Assembly: GCF_003858395.1 (NCBI RefSeq)
Contig: NZ_QWEV01000005.1
Location: 1,116,001 to 1,180,000 of the forward strand
Source: Acidipila sp. EB88
GTDB lineage: Bacteria; Acidobacteriota; Terriglobia; Terriglobales; Acidobacteriaceae
DNA length: 64,000 bases
Direction: 5' to 3'
Below are positions 1 through 8,274 of this stretch, in pieces; position 1 is the first letter of the stretch, and each line of letters starts with the position of its first letter. Under the pieces are notes generated by a model that worked only from the letters and a program-made list of their open reading frames with translations, did not search any database and was not told the origin of the DNA. The position numbers were made by a program, and so were the translations under genes.

Positions 1-102
1 ACGGGCGTCTCTGACCGGCTTGAACTGGCACTGTTCACGATTCATCACCGGATCCTGGCGGAAGCGGCTGCCGCGGCAGGCAACCTGATCATGCAGGCTT
101 AG
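1..102 (+). CDS. C-terminal end of LuxR-type regulator (partial)
   Basis: The first 33 codons are open from the window edge to a TAG. They read TGVSDRLELALFTIHHRIL followed by an alanine-rich tail. The phrase GVS-x-R-x-ELAL-x-x-x-HH is typical of the end of the LuxR/FixJ helix-turn-helix of NarL-family response regulators, so this is probably the tail of a two-component transcriptional regulator. The receiver domain and most of the DNA-binding domain lie outside the window, so the assignment rests on one short stretch. Confidence 0.55.
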   Translation, partial: TGVSDRLELALFTIHHRILAEAAAAAGNLIMQA

Positions 103-188
103 CAGTCGACCGATACCAGCTTGGCTACCCTTTCGCACAGCTGAGTGCGGTCAAGCTGGTGTCAGCGACTTGCCAAACTCTGCGGTGA

Positions 189-228
189 ACGCAAAGAAGC
201 CCGCGTCTCGACGGGGGCTTCTTTGCGT
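189..228. terminator. Strong bidirectional hairpin terminator
   Basis: A perfect 14-bp inverted repeat (ACGCAAAGAAGCCC at 189-202 and its complement at 215-228) with a 12-nt loop lies between the regulator tail and the convergent aldehyde dehydrogenase gene. It can serve both transcripts. Confidence 0.75.
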
Positions 229-260
229 GCTGCGTCCAGTTTGAACCAGGACTGCCGCTG

Positions 261-1856
261 CTAGATCAACCGCTCTGCCACGGTTTTCGCCTGCGTAAAG
301 TGCAGCAGGTACTCCGGGCCGCCCGCCTTGGAGTCAGTGCCGGACATGTTGAAGCCGCCGAACGGATGCGCCCCGACCATGGCTCCGGTGCACTTGCGGT
401 TCAGGTACAGGTTGCCGACGTGGAACTCGCGCCGGGCCCGGTCCAGGTTCTCCGGTGCCGTCGAGTACACCGCGCCGGTCAGGCCAAACTCTGTGCCATT
501 GGCCACGGCCAGTGCTTCGTCGAAGCTTTTCACGCGCATCACCGCAAGCACGGGTCCGAAGATCTCTTCCTGGGCCAGCTTCGCCTTGGGGTCCACATCG
601 ATAAACACCGTGGGCTCGATGTAGTAGCCGCCGCTTTCAGTTTCCACTGCGTGGCCCCCGGCAACCAAACGGCCTTCGGCCTTGCCGGCTTCAATGTAGC
701 GCAGGACCCGGGCATGCGCGGCCGCATTGATCACCGGGCCCATGCGCGGGTTGGTCACCGGGTCGCTGACCGAGATCGCTTCCAGCCCGTCACGGAGTTT
801 TTCCACAAAGACGTCGTAGATGGAGTCTTCGATGATGGCTCGCGAACCGGCGGAACACTTCTGACCGCTGAAGCCAAATGCCGCAGCGATGACGCCGTCG
901 ACGGCCGCATTCACGTCCGCGTCTGCGGCGACGATGGTGGCGTCCTTGCCGCCCAGCTCAAGAATGGTGCGCTTGATCCAGATCTGCCCGGCGCGCGGCT
1001 TTGCGGCCTTCTCATGAATTTCAAGCCCGACCGGCCGTGAGCCCGTGAAGGCGATGAAGCGGACCTTGGGGTGCTCCACCAGGGCGTTGCCGCAGTTGGG
1101 GCCGTCGCCCTGCAGCAGGTTCACCACGCCGGGCGGCATGCCGGCTTCTTCGAGCACGTCCAGGAAACGTGCCGCGATCGTGGGTGCATCCGGTGAGGGC
1201 TTCACCACGACGGTGTTGCCGGTAACGATGGCTGCGGCTGTCATGCCGGCCATGATGGCTAGGGGAAAGTTCCACGGCGGGATCACCGCACCGACGCCCA
1301 GCGGAATGTACTTCAACTCGTCGCGCTCCCCGGGAAACTGGATCGGGGTCTGCGAGCCAGCGAGACGAAGCGCTTCACGCGCGTAGAAGTCGAGGAAGTC
1401 GATGCACTCGGCGACGTCGGCGTCGGCCTCGGCCCAGTTCTTGCCGACTTCGTAGGTGAGCCACGCGCAGAACTCGAACTTGCGCTGCTTGATGATTTCG
1501 GCCGTACGCAGCAGCAGCGAGACGCGCTCTTCAAGGGGCGCGAACTTCCAGCTCTCGAAGGACTTGAGCGCGGCCTCGACAGCCTGATTGGCCTCGGTGA
1601 CGCCACCGGCCTGGTGCACGCCGATCACTTCAGCAGGCTTGGCCGGGTTCACCGAGGTGAAAGTCGCACTGGCTCGGACCCGCTCTCCACCGAGCACCAG
1701 CGGGTATTCGCGCCCGAGCTGATCGGACACCCAGCTCAGGGCGGCCTTCATGTCGTTCGTATGTTTGCCGTGTGAGAAGTCGGTGAAAGGCTCGTTCTCG
1801 AATTTGCCCTTCGGTGTACGGTGCTGAATCTGGGTAGTCAACGCAGGGGTAGCCAT
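261..1856 (-). CDS. rocA: L-glutamate gamma-semialdehyde dehydrogenase (1-pyrroline-5-carboxylate dehydrogenase)
   Basis: This 531-residue cytoplasmic aldehyde dehydrogenase probably oxidises glutamate semialdehyde, made from proline or ornithine, to glutamate with NAD+. Visible ALDH signatures are the VIPPWNFP segment (about 191-198), the FTGS nucleotide-binding loop (about 270-273), the catalytic glutamate in LELGGKD (E300) and the nucleophile in FGFSGQKCSAGSR (C334). The long N-terminal region and the WIKRTILELGG phrase match stand-alone P5C dehydrogenases rather than generic ALDHs. It is monofunctional: no PutA proline dehydrogenase domain is fused to it and none lies next to it. The start MATPALTT fits the family length. 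A different ALDH substrate is possible but less likely. Confidence 0.85.
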   Translation of the reverse strand: MATPALTTQIQHRTPKGKFENEPFTDFSHGKHTNDMKAALSWVSDQLGREYPLVLGGERVRASATFTSVNPAKPAEVIGVHQAGGVTEANQAVEAALKSFESWKFAPLEERVSLLLRTAEIIKQRKFEFCAWLTYEVGKNWAEADADVAECIDFLDFYAREALRLAGSQTPIQFPGERDELKYIPLGVGAVIPPWNFPLAIMAGMTAAAIVTGNTVVVKPSPDAPTIAARFLDVLEEAGMPPGVVNLLQGDGPNCGNALVEHPKVRFIAFTGSRPVGLEIHEKAAKPRAGQIWIKRTILELGGKDATIVAADADVNAAVDGVIAAAFGFSGQKCSAGSRAIIEDSIYDVFVEKLRDGLEAISVSDPVTNPRMGPVINAAAHARVLRYIEAGKAEGRLVAGGHAVETESGGYYIEPTVFIDVDPKAKLAQEEIFGPVLAVMRVKSFDEALAVANGTEFGLTGAVYSTAPENLDRARREFHVGNLYLNRKCTGAMVGAHPFGGFNMSGTDSKAGGPEYLLHFTQAKTVAERLI

Positions 1857-1878
1857 AACTGTCAGTCTAACGCTGGCG

Positions 1879-1904
1879 CCCGATCGCGATCGAGCGCGAT
1901 CGGG
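1879..1904. terminator. Hairpin between the M1 peptidase and rocA
   Basis: A perfect 10-bp stem (CCCGATCGCG / CGCGATCGGG) with a 6-nt loop sits in the 69-bp gap just past the stop codon of the aminopeptidase gene. Its position suits a transcription terminator, although no T-tract follows. Confidence 0.55.
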
Positions 1905-1925
1905 GGACCGAGCGGGCCAATTGGA

Positions 1926-3596
1926 TCAGTCGCGTTGCACGTCGATGTAGTAGAGGTCGGTGGCCACCTTGAAGTCCGAGCGGAACTGTTCCGCGGAAAG
2001 CTTCAACGGCATCACCTGCCAGTCGACAGAAGGCGTAATGGTCTGCCAGTGTTGCGGATCGCCCACCTTGACCGGCATGTTGAACTCCACTTCATCCACC
2101 TTCCAACGATACGAGAGTATGCTGGTCGCCGGGTCGAAGCGCAGCTCCAGCACGGGCAGCGCGGTGTGGCGCAGGTACTGGTTGAACTCCGGGGTAAGGT
2201 CCTGCGCGGCGTGCTGGTTGAAGTACGCCACCACATCCTCGGTCATGATGGTGCGGTACTTGAACGTCTGGTAGTAGTCGTGGATGAGCTTGAACCACTC
2301 CTTGTCGTCATCGACCACGCTTCGCAGCGTGTTCAGAAACAGTGCGCCCTTGAAGTACTGGTCTTCGGTGGGCTGCTTGTTGATGCCGTGTTCGGTGATG
2401 ATGGGTTCCTGGTTCTTGACCTTCTTCTTGTAGCCATTCACATAGGCGAGCGCGTCGGCCTTGCCGTACATGTACTCGACGTAGAGCCCTTCGATGTAAG
2501 TATCCCAGCCTTCGTGGATCCACATATCGGAGGTGTCGCGCGCGGTGACGGCGTTGCCGAACCACTCGTGGCCGCTCTCGTGCACGATGATGAAGTCGAA
2601 GCGCATGCTGATGCCCACTCCGGTCCAGTCGCGCCCATAATACCCGTTCTCAAACCGGTTGCCGTAGGTGACGGCGCTCTGGTGCTCCATGCCGGTGTAC
2701 GGCACCTGGATCAGCTTGTAGCCATCCTTGATGAAAGGGTACTCGCCGAAATAATGCTGGAACGCGTCGAGCATCCCCCTGGCTTGGGCGAACTGCGTTT
2801 TTGCTTTTTCAAGATCCGCGGGCAGCGCGTAGAAGTCGACGGGAACGTGGCTGTAGGTATCGCTGAAGTGGCTGTACTTGCCGATATTAAGCGACACGTC
2901 ATAGCTGTTGATCGGGTAGCTCACATGCCAGTCCCAGCGGGTGTAGCCGTCGGGCAGGTCGGTCTTCGCAACGAACCGGCCATTGGACGCGTCGGTCAGG
3001 CCGGTCGGCACCTCGACGGAGATGTCCATGTTCTCGACTTCGTCCCGCCACTGGTCCTTGGAAGGCCACCAGGTGCTTGAGCCATCGTCTTCGCACGCGG
3101 TCACAACCCAGGGATTGCCCGCCGGGTCCTTGCCGAAGGTGATGCCGCCGAACCGGCCTACAGCCTTGGGATGGCCGCTGTAGAAGAAGTCCACCGTGTA
3201 CTCGTTGCCGGCGTGCAGCGCTTCCGGAAAGTTGATGTACACCGCGCCGCCTTCGCGGGTGTACTGGAGCGGCTTGTCGCCCAGCATGATCTTGTCCACG
3301 GCAAGATCGGGGTACAGGTCGATCTGGATGCGCGTGCCCTCGCGCAGCATGCGAAAACGGATCTGGTTATCGCCCTGGATGGACTGCGCTGCCGGGTCGA
3401 CGCGAACGTGGAGCTTGTAGGAAAGCAGGTCATTGTTGGCGCGGTACGGCCCGTATGCGCCGCGCTCGCGGGAAGCCGCGGCGGCTGCTTCTTTTGCCTG
3501 CGCGGGTTGCGCCGAGGCGGTCGTGGGTTGTGCGTGGGAGCAGACGGGGAGCAGCAGAATAGCCGCTGAGAAGAAATTCCGAATGAAATACAACAT
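1926..3596 (-). CDS. Secreted M1-family zinc aminopeptidase
   Basis: This 556-residue protein begins with a signal peptide (hydrophobic to SHAQ, about residue 23), so it should act in the periplasm or outside the cell. It carries the gluzincin site HESGH (H339, E340, H343), with the third zinc ligand 18 residues later in WIHEGWDTYIEG (E362). Upstream is a GMEHQSAVTYG segment, corresponding to the GxMEN substrate loop but with H for N. The N-terminal half is the beta-rich domain of M1 enzymes. It is shorter than PepN (about 870 residues), because the C-terminal helical domain is reduced, as in many secreted bacterial M1 peptidases. It probably trims peptides from their N-terminus. It stands alone, with the next gene starting 41 bp away. 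Confidence 0.85.
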   Translation of the reverse strand: MLYFIRNFFSAAILLLPVCSHAQPTTASAQPAQAKEAAAAASRERGAYGPYRANNDLLSYKLHVRVDPAAQSIQGDNQIRFRMLREGTRIQIDLYPDLAVDKIMLGDKPLQYTREGGAVYINFPEALHAGNEYTVDFFYSGHPKAVGRFGGITFGKDPAGNPWVVTACEDDGSSTWWPSKDQWRDEVENMDISVEVPTGLTDASNGRFVAKTDLPDGYTRWDWHVSYPINSYDVSLNIGKYSHFSDTYSHVPVDFYALPADLEKAKTQFAQARGMLDAFQHYFGEYPFIKDGYKLIQVPYTGMEHQSAVTYGNRFENGYYGRDWTGVGISMRFDFIIVHESGHEWFGNAVTARDTSDMWIHEGWDTYIEGLYVEYMYGKADALAYVNGYKKKVKNQEPIITEHGINKQPTEDQYFKGALFLNTLRSVVDDDKEWFKLIHDYYQTFKYRTIMTEDVVAYFNQHAAQDLTPEFNQYLRHTALPVLELRFDPATSILSYRWKVDEVEFNMPVKVGDPQHWQTITPSVDWQVMPLKLSAEQFRSDFKVATDLYYIDVQRD

Positions 3597-3637
3597 GGCG
3601 TCAGCCTACTGGAATCCTGCGGGCAGGCAAGCAGAAA

Positions 3638-4585
3638 CTAGGGCACGGGGTGGACCACCGGCGCTGCAAGAGGCGGCATGGAAAGCAGCACCGCGCGCAG
3701 CTCTGCCTTGAGCAGCGAAACAGCGCCGTGCAGGTCGCGCAACATGGCTTCGCGGTCCGTCAGCTCTTCGGCCGAGAGCTTGAGGCCATCTGTAGGTTCG
3801 GTGGTTACACTATGCAGGCTCGCACCGCGATGATCGTCATCGTGCTGCAGGCGATGCAGCCGATACCAGGCGTCCTGCAGCGACCGGTAAGGCGCTACAT
3901 TGTCAGGCAACTGCCCGTCGGTCGCAGCCGGCGTGTGCAGGTAGGTGTCCACGATTGACGGGTAGTGGCTCTCGGCGTTGGGCTGTTCTCCCAGCACCTC
4001 GGCCAGCATGTTGTAGGGCGAAAGCAGTACGCGCCGACTCCCTGCGCCGCCCTTGAGCTGCACCGTGGAGAGGGTAAGCGCGCTGACACCCGCGGCCACG
4101 CCAAGTGCATTGCCCGCGTGATCCAGGTTACGCGTCAGCTGCATTGCCGATCCCGCCGTGCCCAGCGCTCCACTGATCGCGAAGGTAGCGAGGTTCAACG
4201 CGGCATTGCGCTTGTCTTGCTGCGACTGCAGCACGTAGCGACTGTCGCCTGCGTGCGCGGCTTCGGCATCAATGCGCGCCAGCATGTCATCCACATCGAA
4301 CGATGCGAGCATAACGCGCTCGACAACCTGCTGGCGCAGGGCCAGCGCCTCCACGCTGCTGGCCGCCCCGCGATGGCTCAAGGCATCGAGCTGTTGCAGT
4401 GCAGGCGCCAGTGCCAGCGCCTGGATGATAGCGGCAGGCACGGTGGGCGCATGCGCGGCATCCTGTGCCGGGGTCTGCGAAGTTGCTGCGAAGGGTGCAC
4501 CCGCCGCGCTGCCCTGCGCGGTGGCCATGAGGCACATACCTGCCGCCAACAGCAGGTGTGTGCCCCGGTGCTTCGGTCGGATCAA
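3638..4585 (-). CDS. Secreted protein of unknown function, coupled to the GT2 fusion gene
   Basis: The family is not recognised. I place the start at TTG 4585, only 4 nt after the stop codon of the upstream fusion enzyme, with a G-rich Shine-Dalgarno (GGGGG) before it. A longer reading from 4672 would overlap the fusion gene by over 80 bp. From the TTG start the 315-residue product has a clean signal peptide (RPKHRGTHLLLAAGMCLMA then AQGSAAG) and a mostly helical, alanine-rich mature part without cysteine pairs. The 4-nt spacing means it is co-translated with the membrane GH18/NodB/GT2 protein. It may be a periplasmic partner in making or exporting the same polysaccharide; that role is inferred from position only. 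Confidence 0.65.
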   Translation of the reverse strand: MIRPKHRGTHLLLAAGMCLMATAQGSAAGAPFAATSQTPAQDAAHAPTVPAAIIQALALAPALQQLDALSHRGAASSVEALALRQQVVERVMLASFDVDDMLARIDAEAAHAGDSRYVLQSQQDKRNAALNLATFAISGALGTAGSAMQLTRNLDHAGNALGVAAGVSALTLSTVQLKGGAGSRRVLLSPYNMLAEVLGEQPNAESHYPSIVDTYLHTPAATDGQLPDNVAPYRSLQDAWYRLHRLQHDDDHRGASLHSVTTEPTDGLKLSAEELTDREAMLRDLHGAVSLLKAELRAVLLSMPPLAAPVVHPVP

Positions 4586-4589
4586 GCGC

Positions 4590-7500
4590 TCAGTCCCCCG
4601 CCGTGATCTGTTCCGTCTGCTTGGACATCTTGGCCGTGCGCTCGAGCTTGTCCCAGTTGAACGGGCGTCCATCGATGGCGCGCTTCAGCGTCTTGAACAG
4701 CACCAGCGAAAACAGTTGCCGATATGAGAAGCGCTGCAACCAGATGTGGAACAGCAGCAGCCCGTCGCCCTTGCTGGAGGGGTGCTTGCGTTCCAATGAA
4801 AATGCAAGCGCCGAAGTGACGAAGTCGATCACCAGGAACGTGGCGAAGTACACCAGCAGCTTTTCGAAGTTGCTGGCGCTGGCTGCTTCCGGGTGAAAGT
4901 ACTTTTGCCAGAGGTAGCTGCCGAGGCCCGCCAGGAACATCAGGTCGATGAAGGGTGAAACCAGCGGCAACAGGATCTGGAAGATCAGGATGTTGGGCAG
5001 TGCGAACAGGCCCATGGCGCGGTTGGTGCGGATGGCCTGCTTGTGCTTGAACACCGCCTGCAGGATGCCGAAGGACCAGCGGAAACGCTGGCGCATAAGG
5101 CCGCGCGCGGTAACCGGCGCCTCGGTGAATGCAAGCGCGCGATCCTCGTAGATCACCTTGTAGTTCTGCTCCAGCAGGTTCATGGTGAGGTCAGCGTCTT
5201 CGGCGACAGTGTTGACCGGGTAGCAACCGCCATCGCGCACGGCACTGGTTCGCCATGCGCCAATAGCGCCGGGCACCACCGTGACCACATTGAACAGGTC
5301 GAGAGCGCGCCGCTCGAAGTTCTGGCTGGTGATGTACTCGAGCGCCTGCCAGCGGGTCCACAGGTTCACGCGGTTGCCCACCTTGGCATTGCCGGCTACC
5401 GCGCCGATGCGTTCATCGGCGAAGTGACACACCAGCCGCGAGATCGCATCGGGAGCGATGACGGTATCGGCATCGATGCCAACGTAGAACTCCTCAGCAA
5501 GGTGCTCGATCGCGAAGTTCAGCGCCTCGGCCTTGCCCGCATTTGGCTTGGTGATCACCGTGACTCGTCCGGAAGCAATCTCTGCCCGATAGGCTTCGCG
5601 CGCCACCACGAGTGTTGCGTCCGTTGAGCCATCGTCGATGACGATCACGCGCAGGTTCGGGTAGTCCGAACGAAGCACCGACCGCACCGTGCGCACGATC
5701 ACGGTCTCTTCGTTGTACGCGGGCACAAGCACGGCGATCTGCGGCTTGAATGGTCCCGGAGGCGTCTTGCGTACGCGGAAGCGATCAATCAATGCGCACA
5801 CGCCGATGATGAGCAGACGGGTGCTCATCAGCACGTCGCCCACCACGAACACGCCCACCACAAAGTGCGTGATGGAGGAGAACAGGAAGAACGCCGCCGA
5901 ATCGACGCGCGCCTGCCACCACATACGGGGCGACAGAGCTGGCATCACCTCGGCACGTGTTTTGCCCATCAACTCCGAGACCGGCACAAACTCGTAGCCA
6001 CGCGCACGCATGGTGGTGATCAGCAACGGCAGCGTTGCGACGGTGACGCTGCGATCGCCGCCACCGTCATGCATCAGGATGATCGACCCACGGAAATCGG
6101 GCCTGTCCTTCATCGCTTCGATCTGTTCGAGCACGTGGTCGACGATCTGCTGCGGTGTCTTGCGCGGATGCTCGGCCCAGTCGTCGGTATCGATCTTGTT
6201 GCCGATGATGGTGTAGCCCATTTGCTGGATCTGGTAGGCGGGCGCAGCCTGGTCGTTGGTATCGGGCTCCTGGTCAATGGAGTACGGCGGGCGGAAGTAC
6301 AGGGGCTGCACGCCGAGCTCGGCACCGAAAAGCCGCTCGGTGAGGTTGAGCTCGAGCCGCACCTGGCGATCCGAGACCTCCGAGATATCCGGGTGTGTGT
6401 ACGTGTGGTTGCCGATCTCGTGGCCTTCGCGCAGATAGCGCTTCAGCAAGCCAACGTTATCGTTCGCGGCCTCGCCGATCACCATGAACGCCGCATGCAC
6501 GTTGTACTTCTTCAGTACGTCAAGCACGCGCGGAGTCCACGTGGGATCGGGCCCATCGTCAAAGGTCAGCGCCAGCTTCCTGGGGTCGTAGCCGTAGTAG
6601 CGCAGCTCAAATGGATGCGGCAGCGACAGCATGGCCTCATCTGTCACGGTGAATTTTCCGGAGTCGAGGAAGACCTGCCGTTGTCCGAACTGCGGCGTTT
6701 TCTGGATGCGCAGGATGTCGCCCTCGCCCTGCAGATGGACATCCGCACCGGGGGGAACCGACTGCAACTGGGCAGGCGCATTCGGGTCGGATGGGTGATC
6801 CCACACGTTCCATAACGTGGGATCCTCGGAGCCGAGACGCCACAGCGCGAAGGTGCGCAACCCCATCTGGCGCGCAGCGCGCATCTCGTTCAAAGCGGTG
6901 ACGCCATCCAGAAACCACACCTGGTGGCGTACATGCTCGTCGTCATCGTCGTAGGCGAAGTGCGGGTTCAGTTCATCGCCGTTGAGACTCACGGCAGCGC
7001 CGGCATCCGCCGCACGATCCCACGACTCCTGCACTGTTACCGAGTCAGCGCCTTCTACTTTTTCCGACTTGAGCTTGCCCTTGCTATCAATCGGCTGCTG
7101 CCAGTCGTAGCCGTAATTGCCGAGGGCCAGCAGGATCTTCTGCTTGGGAATGATCTTGAGCGCGCGGCTGACGTTGTTTTCAAACCAGTCCTGCGAAGCG
7201 ACGGGCCCCGGCTCGCCGGAGTCCTCGTGCTCGTCGTAGTTCATCAGGATCACGCCGTCGGTGGCCTGGCTCATCGCGCGCAGCTCTGCCGGCTCCGCCT
7301 CGGCGGCAACGTTGACGTAGATACGCAGGCCCTTGGCGGCAAAGTCCTGGTGCAGTTCTGCGAGGAACTGCGCATACGCCTTGTGCGACTTGTCCGGCAC
7401 CTCTTCAAAGTCCATGCAGATGCCGCGGTACCTGGCATTGGCAGAGAGCATCTTGTCGAGATCCACGTGCAGGCGCTCGCGCGCAGCCGGATCCTTCAAG

Positions 7501-8084
7501 AGGTTGGCCACCAGCTCGCCGTTCCACTTATTGGTCTGCACGTTGTAGTTGTTCAGCATGGGGAAGACTTCGGTCGCTTCCTTGGCCGCGGAGATCACGT
7601 GATCTACACGGTTGTCGGGATCGATCCCGTGCACGCCCTGCTTGTCGACCACGTTGTAGAAGTTGGCCGGGTAGTACATGCCGATGGCCTGCAGCGCGCC
7701 GTCCGGCCGCGTCAGGTGCAGCCAGTCCGGGAACAGGATGTCGATCTGGTGCACGTGCGCCTTGAACGAGGCGTAGCTCGATTCCTCGTTCGTGTAGAAC
7801 GCCGCACGCAGGCCTTCATCCTGGTTCAGCGGGATATCAGAGGGGCGCCGGAGTGTCTTGCGATGGGCCGAGTGAACGCCCTTGAGCTTGGTGCCGGCGG
7901 CGGGCACGTACGCGTGAAAGTTGCGGCGGCCATCCGGGGCGGCGAGGCCGGGCAAGCTCTGCTTGCGCAGAACACCTGTGATGAACAGCACCAGAACCAC
8001 TGTGGACAAAATGGCAACAACGTCCAGAACACGCCGCAGGCGCTTCCAGCGTTTCCGCTCCGGATCATAAAAGACGGGCTTCAT
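4590..8084 (-). CDS. GH18-like / polysaccharide deacetylase / GT2 fusion membrane enzyme
   Basis: This single 1164-residue chain carries three carbohydrate-active modules. One N-terminal membrane helix (about 20-40) is followed by a GH18-like domain (about 100-430) with MDFEEV (D225, E227), an atypical form of the DxxDxDxE motif. Next is a NodB deacetylase domain (about 503-705) with TFDDGPD (507-513), NHTYTH (559-564), RPPYS (598-602) and LMHDGGG. After further membrane helices (about 730-767) comes a processive GT2 domain (about 780-1010) with VPAYNEE, VIDDGS, IDADT, EDAD and QRFRW (999-1003), then C-terminal helices. The order resembles PgaB deacetylase/hydrolase and PgaC synthase functions joined in one polypeptide. 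It likely polymerises a GlcNAc-type glycan at the inner membrane and modifies it outside. The substrate is inferred. Confidence 0.88.
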   Translation of the reverse strand: MKPVFYDPERKRWKRLRRVLDVVAILSTVVLVLFITGVLRKQSLPGLAAPDGRRNFHAYVPAAGTKLKGVHSAHRKTLRRPSDIPLNQDEGLRAAFYTNEESSYASFKAHVHQIDILFPDWLHLTRPDGALQAIGMYYPANFYNVVDKQGVHGIDPDNRVDHVISAAKEATEVFPMLNNYNVQTNKWNGELVANLLKDPAARERLHVDLDKMLSANARYRGICMDFEEVPDKSHKAYAQFLAELHQDFAAKGLRIYVNVAAEAEPAELRAMSQATDGVILMNYDEHEDSGEPGPVASQDWFENNVSRALKIIPKQKILLALGNYGYDWQQPIDSKGKLKSEKVEGADSVTVQESWDRAADAGAAVSLNGDELNPHFAYDDDDEHVRHQVWFLDGVTALNEMRAARQMGLRTFALWRLGSEDPTLWNVWDHPSDPNAPAQLQSVPPGADVHLQGEGDILRIQKTPQFGQRQVFLDSGKFTVTDEAMLSLPHPFELRYYGYDPRKLALTFDDGPDPTWTPRVLDVLKKYNVHAAFMVIGEAANDNVGLLKRYLREGHEIGNHTYTHPDISEVSDRQVRLELNLTERLFGAELGVQPLYFRPPYSIDQEPDTNDQAAPAYQIQQMGYTIIGNKIDTDDWAEHPRKTPQQIVDHVLEQIEAMKDRPDFRGSIILMHDGGGDRSVTVATLPLLITTMRARGYEFVPVSELMGKTRAEVMPALSPRMWWQARVDSAAFFLFSSITHFVVGVFVVGDVLMSTRLLIIGVCALIDRFRVRKTPPGPFKPQIAVLVPAYNEETVIVRTVRSVLRSDYPNLRVIVIDDGSTDATLVVAREAYRAEIASGRVTVITKPNAGKAEALNFAIEHLAEEFYVGIDADTVIAPDAISRLVCHFADERIGAVAGNAKVGNRVNLWTRWQALEYITSQNFERRALDLFNVVTVVPGAIGAWRTSAVRDGGCYPVNTVAEDADLTMNLLEQNYKVIYEDRALAFTEAPVTARGLMRQRFRWSFGILQAVFKHKQAIRTNRAMGLFALPNILIFQILLPLVSPFIDLMFLAGLGSYLWQKYFHPEAASASNFEKLLVYFATFLVIDFVTSALAFSLERKHPSSKGDGLLLFHIWLQRFSYRQLFSLVLFKTLKRAIDGRPFNWDKLERTAKMSKQTEQITAGD

Positions 8085-8274
8085 GCATTCCTTGGGCTAC
8101 AGTCACGGTGCAACTGACTGGACTCGCTTCATCCTAAATCCACAGCTCTGCGATGCGCAGGCCGGGCGTGACCCATGGCGGCCACACCGCAAGACAGAAT
8201 CACACCGGCGACCGCGGTCACGGGCGGGTGTGCGATCGCTGCCGCCATGGCCACTGCGACGAACCCGCCCCGGT

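Noticed and set aside
1821..3080. 419-codon plus-strand frame over the M1 aminopeptidase gene
   Set aside because: Antisense shadow of a gene with an intact zinc site; it is V/R/H-rich as expected for the opposite strand of GC-rich coding DNA.
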